Source of the DNA: Actinomadura rubteroloni
GTDB lineage: Bacteria; Actinomycetota; Actinomycetes; Streptosporangiales; Streptosporangiaceae
Reading direction: 5' to 3'
NCBI RefSeq assembly: GCF_002911665.1
Contig: NZ_MTBP01000004.1
Span: forward strand, 434,001-498,000
DNA: 64,000 bases
Under the pieces are notes generated by a model. That model had not been told where the DNA came from. It ran no database searches and saw nothing but the letters and a program-made list of their open reading frames with translations. Below are positions 41,762 to 50,991 of this stretch, one piece after another (positions within the stretch are counted from its first letter, which is position 1; the number at the start of each line of letters is the position of its first letter). Made by a program: the position numbers and the translations under genes.

Positions 41762-42259
41762 ATGAGCCATCCCCAGCAGGGGCAGCCGCATCAGCAGCAG
41801 GCCTACCAGGGCGGATACGCCCCCGCACCGGCGCCGCAGCACGCGCCGGCCCCGGTCGCCTCCGGTTACAGCATGAAGCGCCGCAACCCGGTCGGCGCCT
41901 GGCTCGGGCTGCCGATCATCACGTTCGGCATCTACGGGCTGGTGTGGTTCTACAAGGTCCACGCCGAACTCTTCAACTACGACCGCCGCACCGGCGACGC
42001 CGCGACCAACGCGCTGTTGTCGCTGATCTTCGGCTTCGTCACGCTCGGCATCTGGCCGCTCATCATGTACGTCAAGCTCGGCGGGCGCATCGCGCAGGCG
42101 CAGCGCGCGGCCGGGCTGCAGCCGTCCTGCAACGGGGGCCTCGCGTTCCTGCTCGGGATCCTCGGCTTCGGCGTGCTGTACTACCAGATCGAGCTCAACA
42201 AGGTCGTGGACCGCTACCCGGGCACCGCGCCCGGCCAGCAGGTCCCGCTGGCGGCCTGA
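41762..42259 (+). CDS. DUF4234 membrane protein
   Basis: A protein of 165 residues with a Gln/Pro/Ala-rich disordered N-terminus (MSHPQQGQPHQQQAYQGG). Three hydrophobic segments with the DUF4234 pattern follow (PVGAWLGLPIITFGIYGLVW, FGFVTLGIWPLIMYVKLG, LAFLLGILGFGVLYYQIEL). Cysteine is rare, and no enzyme motif is seen. A strong hairpin terminator follows. The function is unknown. Confidence 0.88.
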   Translation: MSHPQQGQPHQQQAYQGGYAPAPAPQHAPAPVASGYSMKRRNPVGAWLGLPIITFGIYGLVWFYKVHAELFNYDRRTGDAATNALLSLIFGFVTLGIWPLIMYVKLGGRIAQAQRAAGLQPSCNGGLAFLLGILGFGVLYYQIELNKVVDRYPGTAPGQQVPLAA

Positions 42260-42272
42260 TCCGCGTCTCCCC

Positions 42273-42303
42273 GGCCCCGGCGTCCCGTGCGGACGCCGGG
42301 GCC
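42273..42303 (+). terminator. 13-bp perfect hairpin terminator
   Basis: GGCCCCGGCGTCC and its exact complement flank a CGTGC loop, 13 bases after the DUF4234 stop. Confidence 0.82.
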
Positions 42304-42340
42304 GCGGCGTTTCGTCGTACCCCCGCGCGACAATGCACGG

Positions 42341-43975
42341 GTGAGGATCGCGGTGGCGGCGGGGCCGGACGGCGGGGGCGTGCTGCGCCCGCTCGCCGAC
42401 GACGGCGTGCCCGCGGGCCCGGCCGTTCCGGTGCCCGACCTCGCGGCGGCGGTCGCGGCCCGTGAACCGGACGCGCCACGCTGGGTGTGGCCCGCCACCG
42501 CCCGGCTGTACCCGGCGCTGCTGCGCGCCGGGGTCCGCGTCGCGCGCTGCCACGACCTGGAGCTGACCGAGGCGCTGCTGGTCGGCCACGCCGGACGGCA
42601 CGGCGAGCCGCGCTCGGTGGCGGCGGCCTCGGCGCGGCTGCGCGGCGAGCCCGTCCCGGGTGATCCGCCGCCGTCCGCCGAACGTCCGCAGCGCTCGCTG
42701 TTCGACACCGGCCCCGAGCCCGACGACATCGACCGCGTCGTCGAGGTGCACGCCGACCAGCGCCGCCGGACGGCCGCGCTGCCCGGGTTCGCGCTGCTCG
42801 CGGCGGCCGAGTCGGCGGGCGCGCTGGTCGCCGCCGAGCTGGCGGCCGACGGCCTGCCCTGGTCGGCCGCGCGCCACGACGCGCTGCTGACCGAACGGCT
42901 CGGCCCGCGCCCGGCCGCCGGTATGCGGCCGAAGCGCCTCCAGGACCTCGCCGACCGGATCGCCGCCGCGTTCGGCAGCCGCGTCAACCCCGACTCCCCG
43001 GCGCAGCTCGTGAAGGCGTTCGCGGCGGCGGGTTGTCCGGTGTCGTCGACGCGCGCCCACGTCCTGAAGCAGACCGACCACCCGGCGGTGCCGCTGCTGC
43101 TGGAGTACAAGGAGCTGGCGCGGCTGCACACCGCGCACGGCTGGGCGTGGCTGGACGCGTGGGTGCGGGACGGCCGGTTCCGCACCGAGTACATCGTCGG
43201 CGGCGTCGTGTCGGGCCGGTGGGCCGGGCACGGCGGCGGCGCGCTCCAGATCCCGCGCACGCTGCGCCGCGCCGTCGTCGCCGATCCGGGCTGGAAGCTC
43301 GTCGTCGCCGACGCCGCGCAGCTCGAACCCCGCGTCCTCGCCGCGCTCGCGGGCGACCGGGCGTTCGCCGACGCGGCGGCGCACGGCGACCTGTACGCCG
43401 CGCTGGCCGGCGCGTTCCCGTCCGGCGGCGCGGTCGCCCCGCGCGACCAGGCGAAACTCGCGCTGCTCTCGGCGATGTACGGCGGCGGGACGGGCGACGC
43501 CGCCGGGCTGCTCGCCGTCCTCAAACAGCGGTTCCCGGACGCGTTCGAGTACGTCGAGACCGCCGCGCGGGCGGGGGAGCGGGGGCATCTCGTCCGGTCG
43601 CTGCTCGGCCGGACCTGCCCGCCGCCGTCGGCCGAGTGGCGCGCGCTCACGTCGGCGGGCGGGGACCGCGCGGCGGCGGCGACGCGCGGCCGGGGCCGGT
43701 TCACGCGCAACTTCGTCGTCCAGGCCACCGCCGCCGACTGGGCGCTGGCGCTGCTCGGCGCGCTGCGCCGCCGGCTGACCGCGCTCGGGCCGCCCCGGCT
43801 GGTGTTCTTCCAGCACGACGAGGTGATCGTCCACACCCCGGCGGCGTTCGCGGACGCGGTCGCGGCGGCCGTCCCGGACGCGGCCGACGAGGCCCGCGAC
43901 CTGCTGTTCCCCGGCACGCCGGTCGTGTTCCCGATGGAGACGTCCGTGGTCGACTGCTACGCCGACGCCAAGTAG
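42341..43975 (+). CDS. Family A DNA polymerase-like protein (bifunctional 3'-5' exonuclease/polymerase type)
   Basis: A protein of 544 residues from GTG 42341. The polymerase palm is present: motif A VVADAAQLEPRVLAALAGD (DYSQIELR in PolA), the O-helix region RDQAKLALLSAMYGGGTG (motif B) and motif C VFFQHDEVIVHTP. The finger/thumb part and IPRTLRRAVVADPGW are recognisable. The N-terminal 150 residues stand where the 3'-5' exonuclease sits, but I do not see its acidic residues. It is much shorter than PolA and has no 5' nuclease. Motif A has Ala and Pro substitutions. Its role in actinomycetes is unclear; lesion repair is a guess. Confidence 0.88.
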   Translation: MRIAVAAGPDGGGVLRPLADDGVPAGPAVPVPDLAAAVAAREPDAPRWVWPATARLYPALLRAGVRVARCHDLELTEALLVGHAGRHGEPRSVAAASARLRGEPVPGDPPPSAERPQRSLFDTGPEPDDIDRVVEVHADQRRRTAALPGFALLAAAESAGALVAAELAADGLPWSAARHDALLTERLGPRPAAGMRPKRLQDLADRIAAAFGSRVNPDSPAQLVKAFAAAGCPVSSTRAHVLKQTDHPAVPLLLEYKELARLHTAHGWAWLDAWVRDGRFRTEYIVGGVVSGRWAGHGGGALQIPRTLRRAVVADPGWKLVVADAAQLEPRVLAALAGDRAFADAAAHGDLYAALAGAFPSGGAVAPRDQAKLALLSAMYGGGTGDAAGLLAVLKQRFPDAFEYVETAARAGERGHLVRSLLGRTCPPPSAEWRALTSAGGDRAAAATRGRGRFTRNFVVQATAADWALALLGALRRRLTALGPPRLVFFQHDEVIVHTPAAFADAVAAAVPDAADEARDLLFPGTPVVFPMETSVVDCYADAK

Positions 43976-43985
43976 CCCGCCCGGC

Positions 43986-44966
43986 TCACGGCCCGATCGG
44001 CGCCGCCATCGCCGTCACGTCCACCTTCTGGCGGATGTAGCCGAACTCGCGCATGATGTCGGCGACGCGCTGCAGGCGGGTCGCGCTGACCGACGTCGGG
44101 TAGGCGGGCAGGTTCATCGCGCTGATGATCTGCGGGTCCAGCTTGGTGAAGCGGGGCAGCGCCTCCTGGAGGATCGCGCGGTCTTCCGCGACGGCCTGGG
44201 CGCGGACGAACGCCCGCTGGAACGCCGCGACCGTCCTCGGGTACCGGCGGGCGAACTGCCGGGTCGTGACGTAGCCCGTCATCGGGAAGTCCTTGGTCGG
44301 GCCGCTGGAGAAGTCGGAGATCAGCCGGGCGCCGAGGTGCTCCTGGATCTCCGAGACGAACGGCTCGGTGACGACGATCGCGTCCACCTCGCCGGTCTTC
44401 AGGAGGTGCTCCTGGTCGGGGAAGGGCGCGACGACGATGTCCTTCTCGTCCACCCGCACCCCGTAGGGCTGGAGCGCGGCGCGCAGGAGCAGGCTCGCCT
44501 CGTCGCCGCGCGCGTTCGTCCCGATCTTCTTGCCGGCGAGGTCGGCGAGGGACGTGACGGGGGAGTCCCGCGCGACGAGCACCCCAGCCATGTTCGGCGT
44601 CATCTGCGACGCCTCGGCGATGATCCGCAGGTCGTAGCCGCCGCCGGCCTGCGCGGCGATGGCCCGGACGTGCCCGCAGTGCGCGATGTCCAGGCCGCCG
44701 TCCTTGAGCTGCGGCAGGGCCTGCGCGCCGCCCGCGACGATCTTCTGGTGGACGGTCAGCCCCTCGGCCCGGAAGTAGCCCCGGTCGATGGCGATCTGGA
44801 CCGCCGCGCCCTCGGCGATCGGCATCGTCCCGACCGTCAGCTCCGCCTTCTCCGGTCCGGCGGCGGGCCGCGCGCCGTCGCCGTCGCCGCAGCCGGTCGC
44901 GCCGAGGGCGAGCAGGGCGGCGAGGGCTCCGCCGAGGACGGCCCGGACGGGACGGGGGAACGGCAT
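43986..44966 (-). CDS. ABC transporter substrate-binding lipoprotein (SsuA/NMT1-like)
   Basis: A periplasmic-binding-protein type 2 of 326 residues from ATG 44966 (AAGGAG five bases upstream). The signal ends in a LGATGC lipobox. The mature protein starts AELTVGTMPIAEGAAVQIAIDRGYF, matching the aliphatic sulfonate, nitrate and thiamine-precursor (NMT1/THI5) receptor group, with GGAQALPQLKDGGLDIAHCGHV and KTGEVDAIVVTEPFVSEIQE. No permease or ATPase is adjacent, so it is an orphan receptor in this window. It converges on the polymerase gene with a 10-base gap. Confidence 0.92.
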   Translation of the reverse strand: MPFPRPVRAVLGGALAALLALGATGCGDGDGARPAAGPEKAELTVGTMPIAEGAAVQIAIDRGYFRAEGLTVHQKIVAGGAQALPQLKDGGLDIAHCGHVRAIAAQAGGGYDLRIIAEASQMTPNMAGVLVARDSPVTSLADLAGKKIGTNARGDEASLLLRAALQPYGVRVDEKDIVVAPFPDQEHLLKTGEVDAIVVTEPFVSEIQEHLGARLISDFSSGPTKDFPMTGYVTTRQFARRYPRTVAAFQRAFVRAQAVAEDRAILQEALPRFTKLDPQIISAMNLPAYPTSVSATRLQRVADIMREFGYIRQKVDVTAMAAPIGP

Positions 44967-45284
44967 GCACGCTCCTTCGGCTGCGGGGGAGCCGCGGGCA
45001 CGGCTTGATCGTCGGGGGACTCTAGCGCAGCGCGCGGAGCGTAAACCGTTCCAAACCGGCTGTTTATCCAGGTGAGATCTAATTCGGACACACGGCGTTA
45101 AACAGTCCGAAACTCTGTCAAAGTTGTCAATGTGTGGAATGACGGACTTCAGGTTGGTCGCAGGGATTACTCTGTGCTCCAATGACCCAGCCCCCGGAGG
45201 CTTCGAGGGTCACGGGCGCCGACGGGCCGGATCGCTTGCGAATCCCCCGTCGCGGCCCGACGCCAGGAAAGGTGATGGAGGGAA
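44967..45284. other. Divergent promoter region between the binding protein and the conservon
   Basis: A 318-base gap. The central part (45040-45180) is AT-richer, with CCAAACCGGCTGTTTATCC, GTTAAACAGTCC and a repeated GTCAAAGTTGTCAA, and probably holds both promoters. GGAGGGAA precedes the conservon GTG. No gene is seen. Confidence 0.45.
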
Positions 45285-48200
45285 GTGCGACCGGCCACGG
45301 AACGGGTCCAGGTCCCCGGACCAGCCGCGGATCCCCTCCGCGACGACCCCGTCTACCAGCCCGAACACCGGCCGCGCGGACGCGGCCTGCGCCTTGGCGA
45401 CCGCCGCGTCGCGACGCGCCTGGTGCTGCTCGTCCTCATCCCCGGAGCCGTCGCCGGCCTCCTCGCCGGGCTGCGCCTGCACGACGCGATGACCGAGGCG
45501 GCCGTCTACACGCGCATCGAGCGACTGGCTACGCTCAGTGATCGAACGGCGGGTTTCGTTCAGGAACTTGAGGATGAACGCGACCTGACGGTCGAGTACC
45601 TCAGCCTCCCCCGGCGCAAGCGTCCCGCCGCGCTCACCGCGCTCAACGAACAGGTCCGCGACACCGACCGGGCCGCCGCCGCCGTCCGCGCCACGCTCGG
45701 CTCCGTCCACGACGGCGACTACTCCGAACAGGCAGGATCCCGGCTGCGCGACCTGCGCTACCGGCTCGACACGCTCGGCACGATGCGCAAGCAGTCGGGC
45801 CAGGAGAGCAAGTCGGTGACGCTGACGCTGGACGTCTACAGCCAGCTCGTCGGCTCGCTCGTGGACCTGGACGACCTCGTCGCGCAGGGCAGCCCCGACG
45901 CCGTCCTCGCCGAGGACGCCCGCGCGTTCGCCGCCCTCGCCCGCGCCAAGGACTTCGCGTCGCAGGAGCGCGCGCGGCTCAACATCACGATCCTCGCCGG
46001 ACGGTTCGCGACGCCGTCCGAGCGCGAGGAGCTGCAGTCCCTGCACGCCCAGCGGGAGAGCCAGATCGCCCTGTTCGGCGAGACGGCGTCCACCGCCCAG
46101 CGGCGGCGCTACGAGGACGTCGTGACCGGCGCCGACATCGGCCAGACCGAGCTGATGTACCAGCAGGCGATGATCCGGTCCGGCACGTCGCCGAACCTGT
46201 CGGTCGCGCCGCTGCGCCCGCGCGACGCCGTCCAGTGGGTCAAGGCCAGCAGCACCCGGCTGGAGCAGATGCGCACCGCCGAGCGCAGCGTCATCCAGTC
46301 GCTCGTGGACCGCAGCCGCGGCCTCAAGCACGACGCCTGGCAGGCCGCGATCACCGACGGCGCGCTGCTGCTCGCCGGGCTCGTGCTCGCCGCCCTCGCG
46401 ACGCTCGCGGTCGCGCGGTCCCTGGTCCGCCCGCTGCGGCGGCTCCAGGTCGGCGCGCTGGAGGTCGCCGACAACCGGCTGCCGAGCCTGGTGGACCGGC
46501 TCCGCGACCCCGGCGCGGCCAGCGGCGGCATCGAGGTCGAGCCGATCGACGTCCACACCGCCGACGAGATCGGGCAGGTCGCGCGGGCCTTCGACGAGGT
46601 CCACCGGGAGGCCGTCCGGCTCGCCGCCGACGAGGCCGTCCTGCGCGGCAACATCAACGCGATGTTCGTCAACCTCTCGCGGCGCAGCCAGACGCTCATC
46701 GAGCAGCAGCTCCAGCTCATCGAGGAACTGGAGCAGGGCGAGCGGGACGAGGACCAGCTCGCCCACCTGTTCCGCCTCGACCACCTCGCCACCCGGATGC
46801 GCCGCAACTGCGAGAACCTGCTCGTCCTCGGCGGGCAGGACCAGGTGCGGCGGCGGACCCGGCCCGTCCCGCTCATCGACGTCGTCCGCGCGTCGCTGTC
46901 GGAGGTCGAGCAGTACGAGCGGGTGGCGCTGACCGTCCGGACGGACATGACCGTCGCGGGCGCCGCCGTCAACGACCTCGTCCACCTGCTCGCCGAACTG
47001 GTCGACAACGCGACCGAGTTCTCCGACCGGCGCACCAAGGTGACGATCTCCGGGCAGCAGCTCAGCGGCGGCGGCGCGATGCTCCAGATCACCGACAACG
47101 GCGTCGGCATGGCCGACGACGAGCTGGACGAGGCCAACCGGCGGCTCGCCAGCCCGCCCGTCATCGACTTCTCGGCGGCGCGCCGCATGGGCCTGTTCGT
47201 GGTCGGGCGGCTGGCCGTCCGGCACGGGATCCGGGTCGAGCTGCGCGCGGCGCAGGGCGGCGGGACCACCGCGTTCGTGCTGCTGCCCGCGTCGGTGATC
47301 GCGGCGGCCGAGCCCGGCGGGCCGCGCGGCTACGGCACCGGCGCCGGGCTGCCCGAGGCCGAGCCCGCGCTGCTCGGCGCGGCCGGGACGGCGTCGGCCG
47401 GGACGGGCGGCCTGCCCGCCCTCGGCCCGCGTCCCGCCGCGCGCGACTCGGGCCAGTTCCCGGCCACCGGCCCGTTCGCCTCCCTGGCCGGGGACTCGGG
47501 CCGGTTCCCCGCCGGACCGGAGGACGCGGGCCGACGCTCCACGGGACGCGCCGACACCGGCCAGTTCCCGGCCGTTCCGGGAGACACGGGCCAGTTCCCC
47601 GCCCTGCCGGGCAACACCTTCTCCGCCATGCCGGGGACCACGGGCCAGTTCCCCGCCCAGCGCGGCGACACCGGCTCGTTCCCCGCCGTGTCGGGCGACA
47701 CCGGCCAGTTCCCCGCTCAGCGGGGTGACACCGGTTCGTTCGACACGGGCCGGTTCCCCGCGCAGCGGGGTGACACCGGGCAGTTCCCCGCCGCGCGGGA
47801 CACGGGGCGTTTCCCGTCGGCGCCGGGGGAGACCGGGTCGCTGCCGTCCCTGGAGACCGCTCCGCTCCCGGTCGTCGGGGACGGGACGGGACCGCGTTCC
47901 GAACCGTCCGGCGAGCGGCGGCCCGCGTCGGACCTGCCGGTCCGCACCCCGGGGGCGCGGCTGCCCGGCCGCGACCGGCAGAGCGCGCCGGGCGAGGACC
48001 TGTTCCGTCCGGCCGGGACGACGGACGCGCCCGAGCCGCAGACGCGTCCCTTCACCTGGGACAGCGGCCCGCTCCAGACCTTCCCCGACGAAGGTCCGGA
48101 GCGTCCCCGGCGGCCCGAGGCCCGTCCCGAACCGGCCGAGCCCGCGCCGCCCGCGCCGCCCGGCCCGCCCGCGCACCGGTCCCCGATCTTCGACGCGATG

Positions 48201-48587
48201 CGCTCGGAATGGTTCCTGAGCCGTCCCGAAGCCCCCCGCGACGACCCCGCGCGCGGCTGGGACTCCCCGGCCGACGCGGGCTTCCGCGCCGCCGAGTCGG
48301 CCGCCAGCCCGGCCGGGAGCGGACGGACGGCGGCGGGCCTGCCCAAGCGGGTCCCCGGCCGCAACCGGGTGCCCGGCGCGGTCGCGCGGCCCGGCGCCCC
48401 CGACCCCGGTGCGCCGCCAGCGCCGCCGGAGCGGGAGCATGGCGTTTCCGCGGCGGCCGTCCGCGAGCGGTTCGCCGGCCTCCAGCGCGGCGTGCGCAAG
48501 GGACGGGCGGAGACGCGCGGCGCCGGCGCGGAGGGCGACAACGACGTTCCGTCGCACCACGACGGAGAGACAGGAGGCTCCCGGTGA
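45285..48587 (+). CDS. cvnA: Conservon protein CvnA: nitrate-sensor-like histidine kinase homologue
   Basis: A membrane signalling protein of 1100 residues. The first membrane segment (about 43-62, LVLLVLIPGAVAGLLAGLRL) is followed by a long extracellular helical (nitrate/nitrite-sensing NIT-like) domain with ERDLTVEYLSL. The second segment is near 355-375, followed by a HAMP-like region. The kinase core has FVNLSRRSQTLIEQQLQLIE in place of an H-box, so the phospho-acceptor His is missing, whereas the ATPase boxes are present (LVDNATEFSD near 575, ITDNGVGMAD). From about residue 720 to 855 it carries DTGQFPA-type repeats, then a Pro/Arg-rich tail. CvnA of Streptomyces forms a membrane complex with CvnB-D. 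The stop overlaps cvnB. Confidence 0.93.
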   Translation: MRPATERVQVPGPAADPLRDDPVYQPEHRPRGRGLRLGDRRVATRLVLLVLIPGAVAGLLAGLRLHDAMTEAAVYTRIERLATLSDRTAGFVQELEDERDLTVEYLSLPRRKRPAALTALNEQVRDTDRAAAAVRATLGSVHDGDYSEQAGSRLRDLRYRLDTLGTMRKQSGQESKSVTLTLDVYSQLVGSLVDLDDLVAQGSPDAVLAEDARAFAALARAKDFASQERARLNITILAGRFATPSEREELQSLHAQRESQIALFGETASTAQRRRYEDVVTGADIGQTELMYQQAMIRSGTSPNLSVAPLRPRDAVQWVKASSTRLEQMRTAERSVIQSLVDRSRGLKHDAWQAAITDGALLLAGLVLAALATLAVARSLVRPLRRLQVGALEVADNRLPSLVDRLRDPGAASGGIEVEPIDVHTADEIGQVARAFDEVHREAVRLAADEAVLRGNINAMFVNLSRRSQTLIEQQLQLIEELEQGERDEDQLAHLFRLDHLATRMRRNCENLLVLGGQDQVRRRTRPVPLIDVVRASLSEVEQYERVALTVRTDMTVAGAAVNDLVHLLAELVDNATEFSDRRTKVTISGQQLSGGGAMLQITDNGVGMADDELDEANRRLASPPVIDFSAARRMGLFVVGRLAVRHGIRVELRAAQGGGTTAFVLLPASVIAAAEPGGPRGYGTGAGLPEAEPALLGAAGTASAGTGGLPALGPRPAARDSGQFPATGPFASLAGDSGRFPAGPEDAGRRSTGRADTGQFPAVPGDTGQFPALPGNTFSAMPGTTGQFPAQRGDTGSFPAVSGDTGQFPAQRGDTGSFDTGRFPAQRGDTGQFPAARDTGRFPSAPGETGSLPSLETAPLPVVGDGTGPRSEPSGERRPASDLPVRTPGARLPGRDRQSAPGEDLFRPAGTTDAPEPQTRPFTWDSGPLQTFPDEGPERPRRPEARPEPAEPAPPAPPGPPAHRSPIFDAMRSEWFLSRPEAPRDDPARGWDSPADAGFRAAESAASPAGSGRTAAGLPKRVPGRNRVPGAVARPGAPDPGAPPAPPEREHGVSAAAVRERFAGLQRGVRKGRAETRGAGAEGDNDVPSHHDGETGGSR
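47445..47850 (+). repeat. In-frame degenerate repeats (DTGQFPA) in the CvnA tail
   Basis: About a dozen copies of a 7-11-residue unit [DE][TS]G[QRS]FPA with spacers such as QRG, VPG and ARD. At DNA level GACACCGGCCAGTTCCCCGC recurs with changes. The unit FPAQRGDTG occurs four times almost exactly. The array makes a disordered, possibly length-variable linker in the cytoplasmic tail. Confidence 0.85.
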
Positions 48588-49018
48588 GCGGGCAGGATCT
48601 CAACTGGCTGGTCACGAATTTCGTCGATCGCGTCCCGAAGGTCGCGCACGCCGTGGTGGTGTCCTCCGACGGGCTCCCGATGGCGTACTCGGCGGGCTTC
48701 CCGCCGGAGCGGGCCGACCAGCTCTCGGCCATCGCGTCCGGGCTGATGAGCCTGACGCAGGGCGCCGCCAAGATCTTCGAGGCGGGCGGGGTGAACCAGA
48801 CCGTGGTCGAGATGGACCGCGGGCTGCTGTTCGTCATGGCGATCGCGAACGGGTCGGTCTTCGCCGTCCTCGCGGCGCCCGACAGCGATCTCGGTCTCGT
48901 CGCCTACGAGATGACGCTGCTGGTGGAGCGGGTCGGGCGCGTCCTGACCCCGGCGCTGCGCGGCCCGGAGGACGCCGGGCCGCTGCCCGATCCCGGCGCC
49001 GGCCGGAACCGGTACTGA
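48584..49018 (+). CDS. cvnB: Conservon protein CvnB: roadblock/LC7 domain
   Basis: A protein of 144 residues from GTG 48584 with AGGAGG, overlapping the cvnA stop (GTGA). The roadblock/LC7 fold is typical: LNWLVTNFVDRVPKVAHAVV, VSSDGLPMAYSAGF, SGLMSLTQGAAKIFEAGGV. Roadblock proteins bind small GTPases, and here it should act on CvnD. It lies in the conserved A-B-C-D order. Confidence 0.94.
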   Translation: MSGQDLNWLVTNFVDRVPKVAHAVVVSSDGLPMAYSAGFPPERADQLSAIASGLMSLTQGAAKIFEAGGVNQTVVEMDRGLLFVMAIANGSVFAVLAAPDSDLGLVAYEMTLLVERVGRVLTPALRGPEDAGPLPDPGAGRNRY

Positions 49019-49058
49019 ACCGGTCCCGGCCTGGGACCGACCAACGGAGGTCAGTGCG

Positions 49059-49484
49059 ATGGATCATGGTGGCCCCCGCCGGGCGGCGCCGGCGGGGCCG
49101 GGACGGCCGGGCGCGGCGCACGCCGCGCACACCGGCGCCGGCGAGGACGGCAGCTCGCTGGTGCGCCCGTACGCGGTGACCGGCGGCCGGACCAGGCCGC
49201 GCTACGACCTCGCGGTCGAGGCGCTGGTCACGGCCGCCCCCTTCCCGCCGCGCGACGTGGCGGTGCTCACGCCCGAGTACCGGGCGATCATGGACCTGTG
49301 CCGGTCGGCGCGGTCGGTCGCGGAGGTGTCGGCGCTGCTGCGGCTGCCGCTCGGCGTCGCGCGCGTCCTCATCGCCGACATGGCCGCCGAGGGACTGCTG
49401 CGGCTGCACCAGTCGCGTCCGGCGGGAGCGCCGGCGGACGTCGGGCTTCTGGAAAGGGTGCTCAGTGGACTTCGCAACCTCTGA
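49059..49484 (+). CDS. cvnC: Conservon protein CvnC: DUF742
   Basis: A protein of 141 residues from ATG 49059. The core ALVTAAPFPPRDVAVLTPEY, RSVAEVSALLRLPLGVARVL and ADMAAEGLLRL matches DUF742, a winged-helix-like fold. The N-terminal 45 residues are disordered. It overlaps cvnD by 20 bases. Role in the complex is unknown, but the gene order is diagnostic. Confidence 0.93.
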   Translation: MDHGGPRRAAPAGPGRPGAAHAAHTGAGEDGSSLVRPYAVTGGRTRPRYDLAVEALVTAAPFPPRDVAVLTPEYRAIMDLCRSARSVAEVSALLRLPLGVARVLIADMAAEGLLRLHQSRPAGAPADVGLLERVLSGLRNL

Positions 49485-50100
49485 CCGGCCGCCGGGCGGC
49501 CCGGACGCCGAGCTGACCTCGGTGAAGATCGTCGTCGGCGGCGGGTTCGGCGTCGGCAAGACGACGTTCGTCGGCTCGGTGTCGGAGATCATGCCGCTGA
49601 CGACCGAGGCGGTCATGACGGCGGCGAGCGCGGGCGTGGACGACCTGACGGCCGTCCCGGACAAGACGACCACGACGGTCGCGATGGACTTCGGCCGCGT
49701 GTCGCTGGACAGCGAGCTGATCCTGTACCTGTTCGGCACGCCCGGCCAGACGCGGTTCTGGTTCATGTGGGACGACCTGGTGCGCGGCGCGATCGGCGCG
49801 GTCGTGCTGGTGGACACGCGGCGGCTGGAGGACTGCTTCGCCGCGGTGGACTACTTCGAGGAACTGGGCCTGCCGTTCGTCGTGGGCGTCAACGGGTTCA
49901 ACGGCGAGTTCCAGTACGCCGTCGAGGACATCCGCGAGGCGCTGTCGATCCGCGCGCACGTGCCGGTGCTGGAGTGCGACGCGCGCAGCCGCGAGTCCAC
50001 CAAGCGGGTGCTGATCGCGCTGGTGCAGCACGCGCTGTCGATGCGGGCGCCCGGCGGGTCGCGGGCGCCGTCCGGGAGCGTCACGCCGAGCTGGACCTGA
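49465..50100 (+). CDS. cvnD: Conservon protein CvnD: small GTPase-like protein
   Basis: A protein of 211 residues from GTG 49465. The P-loop is VGGGFGVGKTTFVGS. DLTAVPDKTTTTVAMDFGRV acts as switch I, and YLFGTPGQTRFWFMWDDLVR is the G3/switch II with TPGQ in place of DxxG. The G4 motif NKxD reads VNGFN. These variations are usual in CvnD. It binds GTP and probably cycles with CvnB. It is the last gene of the conservon; the next gene begins 111 bases later. Confidence 0.94.
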   Translation: MDFATSDRPPGGPDAELTSVKIVVGGGFGVGKTTFVGSVSEIMPLTTEAVMTAASAGVDDLTAVPDKTTTTVAMDFGRVSLDSELILYLFGTPGQTRFWFMWDDLVRGAIGAVVLVDTRRLEDCFAAVDYFEELGLPFVVGVNGFNGEFQYAVEDIREALSIRAHVPVLECDARSRESTKRVLIALVQHALSMRAPGGSRAPSGSVTPSWT

Positions 50101-50211
50101 CGCCGGGAATAATCCGGGCGGCCCGTGGGTCGGGAGTTACGGTCGCGTAAGGATGTATGCAGACTGCATCATTGCGTCGGTGGTGACAGATCCAGGCCCG
50201 GAGGGACCGTC

Positions 50212-50991
50212 ATGGGGGAAGCGCAGCAGGCCACGACCTATGTCGCGATCGGTGACAGTTTCACCGAGGGGCTGAACGACCCGGACCCGGGCGGCGAGCC
50301 CGACCGGTTCCGCGGCTGGGCCGACCGGCTCGCCGAGCACCTCGCGCGCGAGCGGCCAGGCCTGCGCTACGCCAACCTCGCGGTGCGCGGCAAGCTGCTC
50401 CGCCAGGTCGTGGACGAGCAGGTGCCGCGCGCCGTCGGGCTGGACCCCGATCTCGTGACGTTCTGCGCGGGCGGCAACGACATGATCCGTCCCGGCGCCG
50501 ACCCCGACGCGCTCGCCGTGGTGTTCGACGACGCCGTCCGGCGGCTGCGCGGCACCGGCGCCCACGTCGTCGTGTTCACCGGCTTCGACACCGGCAAGCT
50601 GCGCGCGGGCGGGCGCATCCGCGGCAAGGCGGCCACGTTCAACATGCACCTGCGGGCCATCGCGGACGTGCGCGGCTGCACGGTCGTGGACCTGTGGTCG
50701 GCGTCGGCGTTCCACGACCCGCGCGCCTGGTACGAGGACCGGCTGCACCTGTCGCCCGAGGGCCACCGCCGGATGGCGCTGCGCGTCGCCGACGCCATCG
50801 GCCTCGACGTGGACGGGAGCTGGCACGAGCCCTGGCCCGAGCCCGGCACCGCCCCCGACTGGCTGACGCAGCGCCGCCAGGACCTCCACTGGGCGCGCAC
50901 GTACCTGCTCCCGTGGATCGGCCGCCGCGCGACGGGCCGCTCGTCCGGGGACGGCCGCGAGCCGAAGCGTCCGACGCCGCTGCCGCTCTGA
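50212..50991 (+). CDS. SGNH/GDSL hydrolase
   Basis: An esterase-type hydrolase of 259 residues from ATG 50212. The block I serine is in TYVAIGDSFTEGL, block III is CAGGNDMIRP, and block V is DRLHLSPEGHRRM (Asp-x-x-His). No signal peptide is seen, so it is cytoplasmic. The substrate is unknown (acyl esters are usual). It follows the conservon on the same strand but appears to have its own start region. Confidence 0.93.
   Translation: MGEAQQATTYVAIGDSFTEGLNDPDPGGEPDRFRGWADRLAEHLARERPGLRYANLAVRGKLLRQVVDEQVPRAVGLDPDLVTFCAGGNDMIRPGADPDALAVVFDDAVRRLRGTGAHVVVFTGFDTGKLRAGGRIRGKAATFNMHLRAIADVRGCTVVDLWSASAFHDPRAWYEDRLHLSPEGHRRMALRVADAIGLDVDGSWHEPWPEPGTAPDWLTQRRQDLHWARTYLLPWIGRRATGRSSGDGREPKRPTPLPL

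Noticed and set aside
47445..47850. Repeat array considered as a CRISPR or tandem non-coding repeat
   Set aside because: Units are unequal, in frame, and lie inside cvnA; there are no uniform spacers or cas genes.
45210..48560. Very long minus-strand open frame (over 1100 codons) opposite cvnA
   Set aside because: It is antisense to a clear conservon gene, has Arg/Gly/Pro-rich low-complexity content, and shows no family motifs. Long antisense frames are common in GC-rich DNA.
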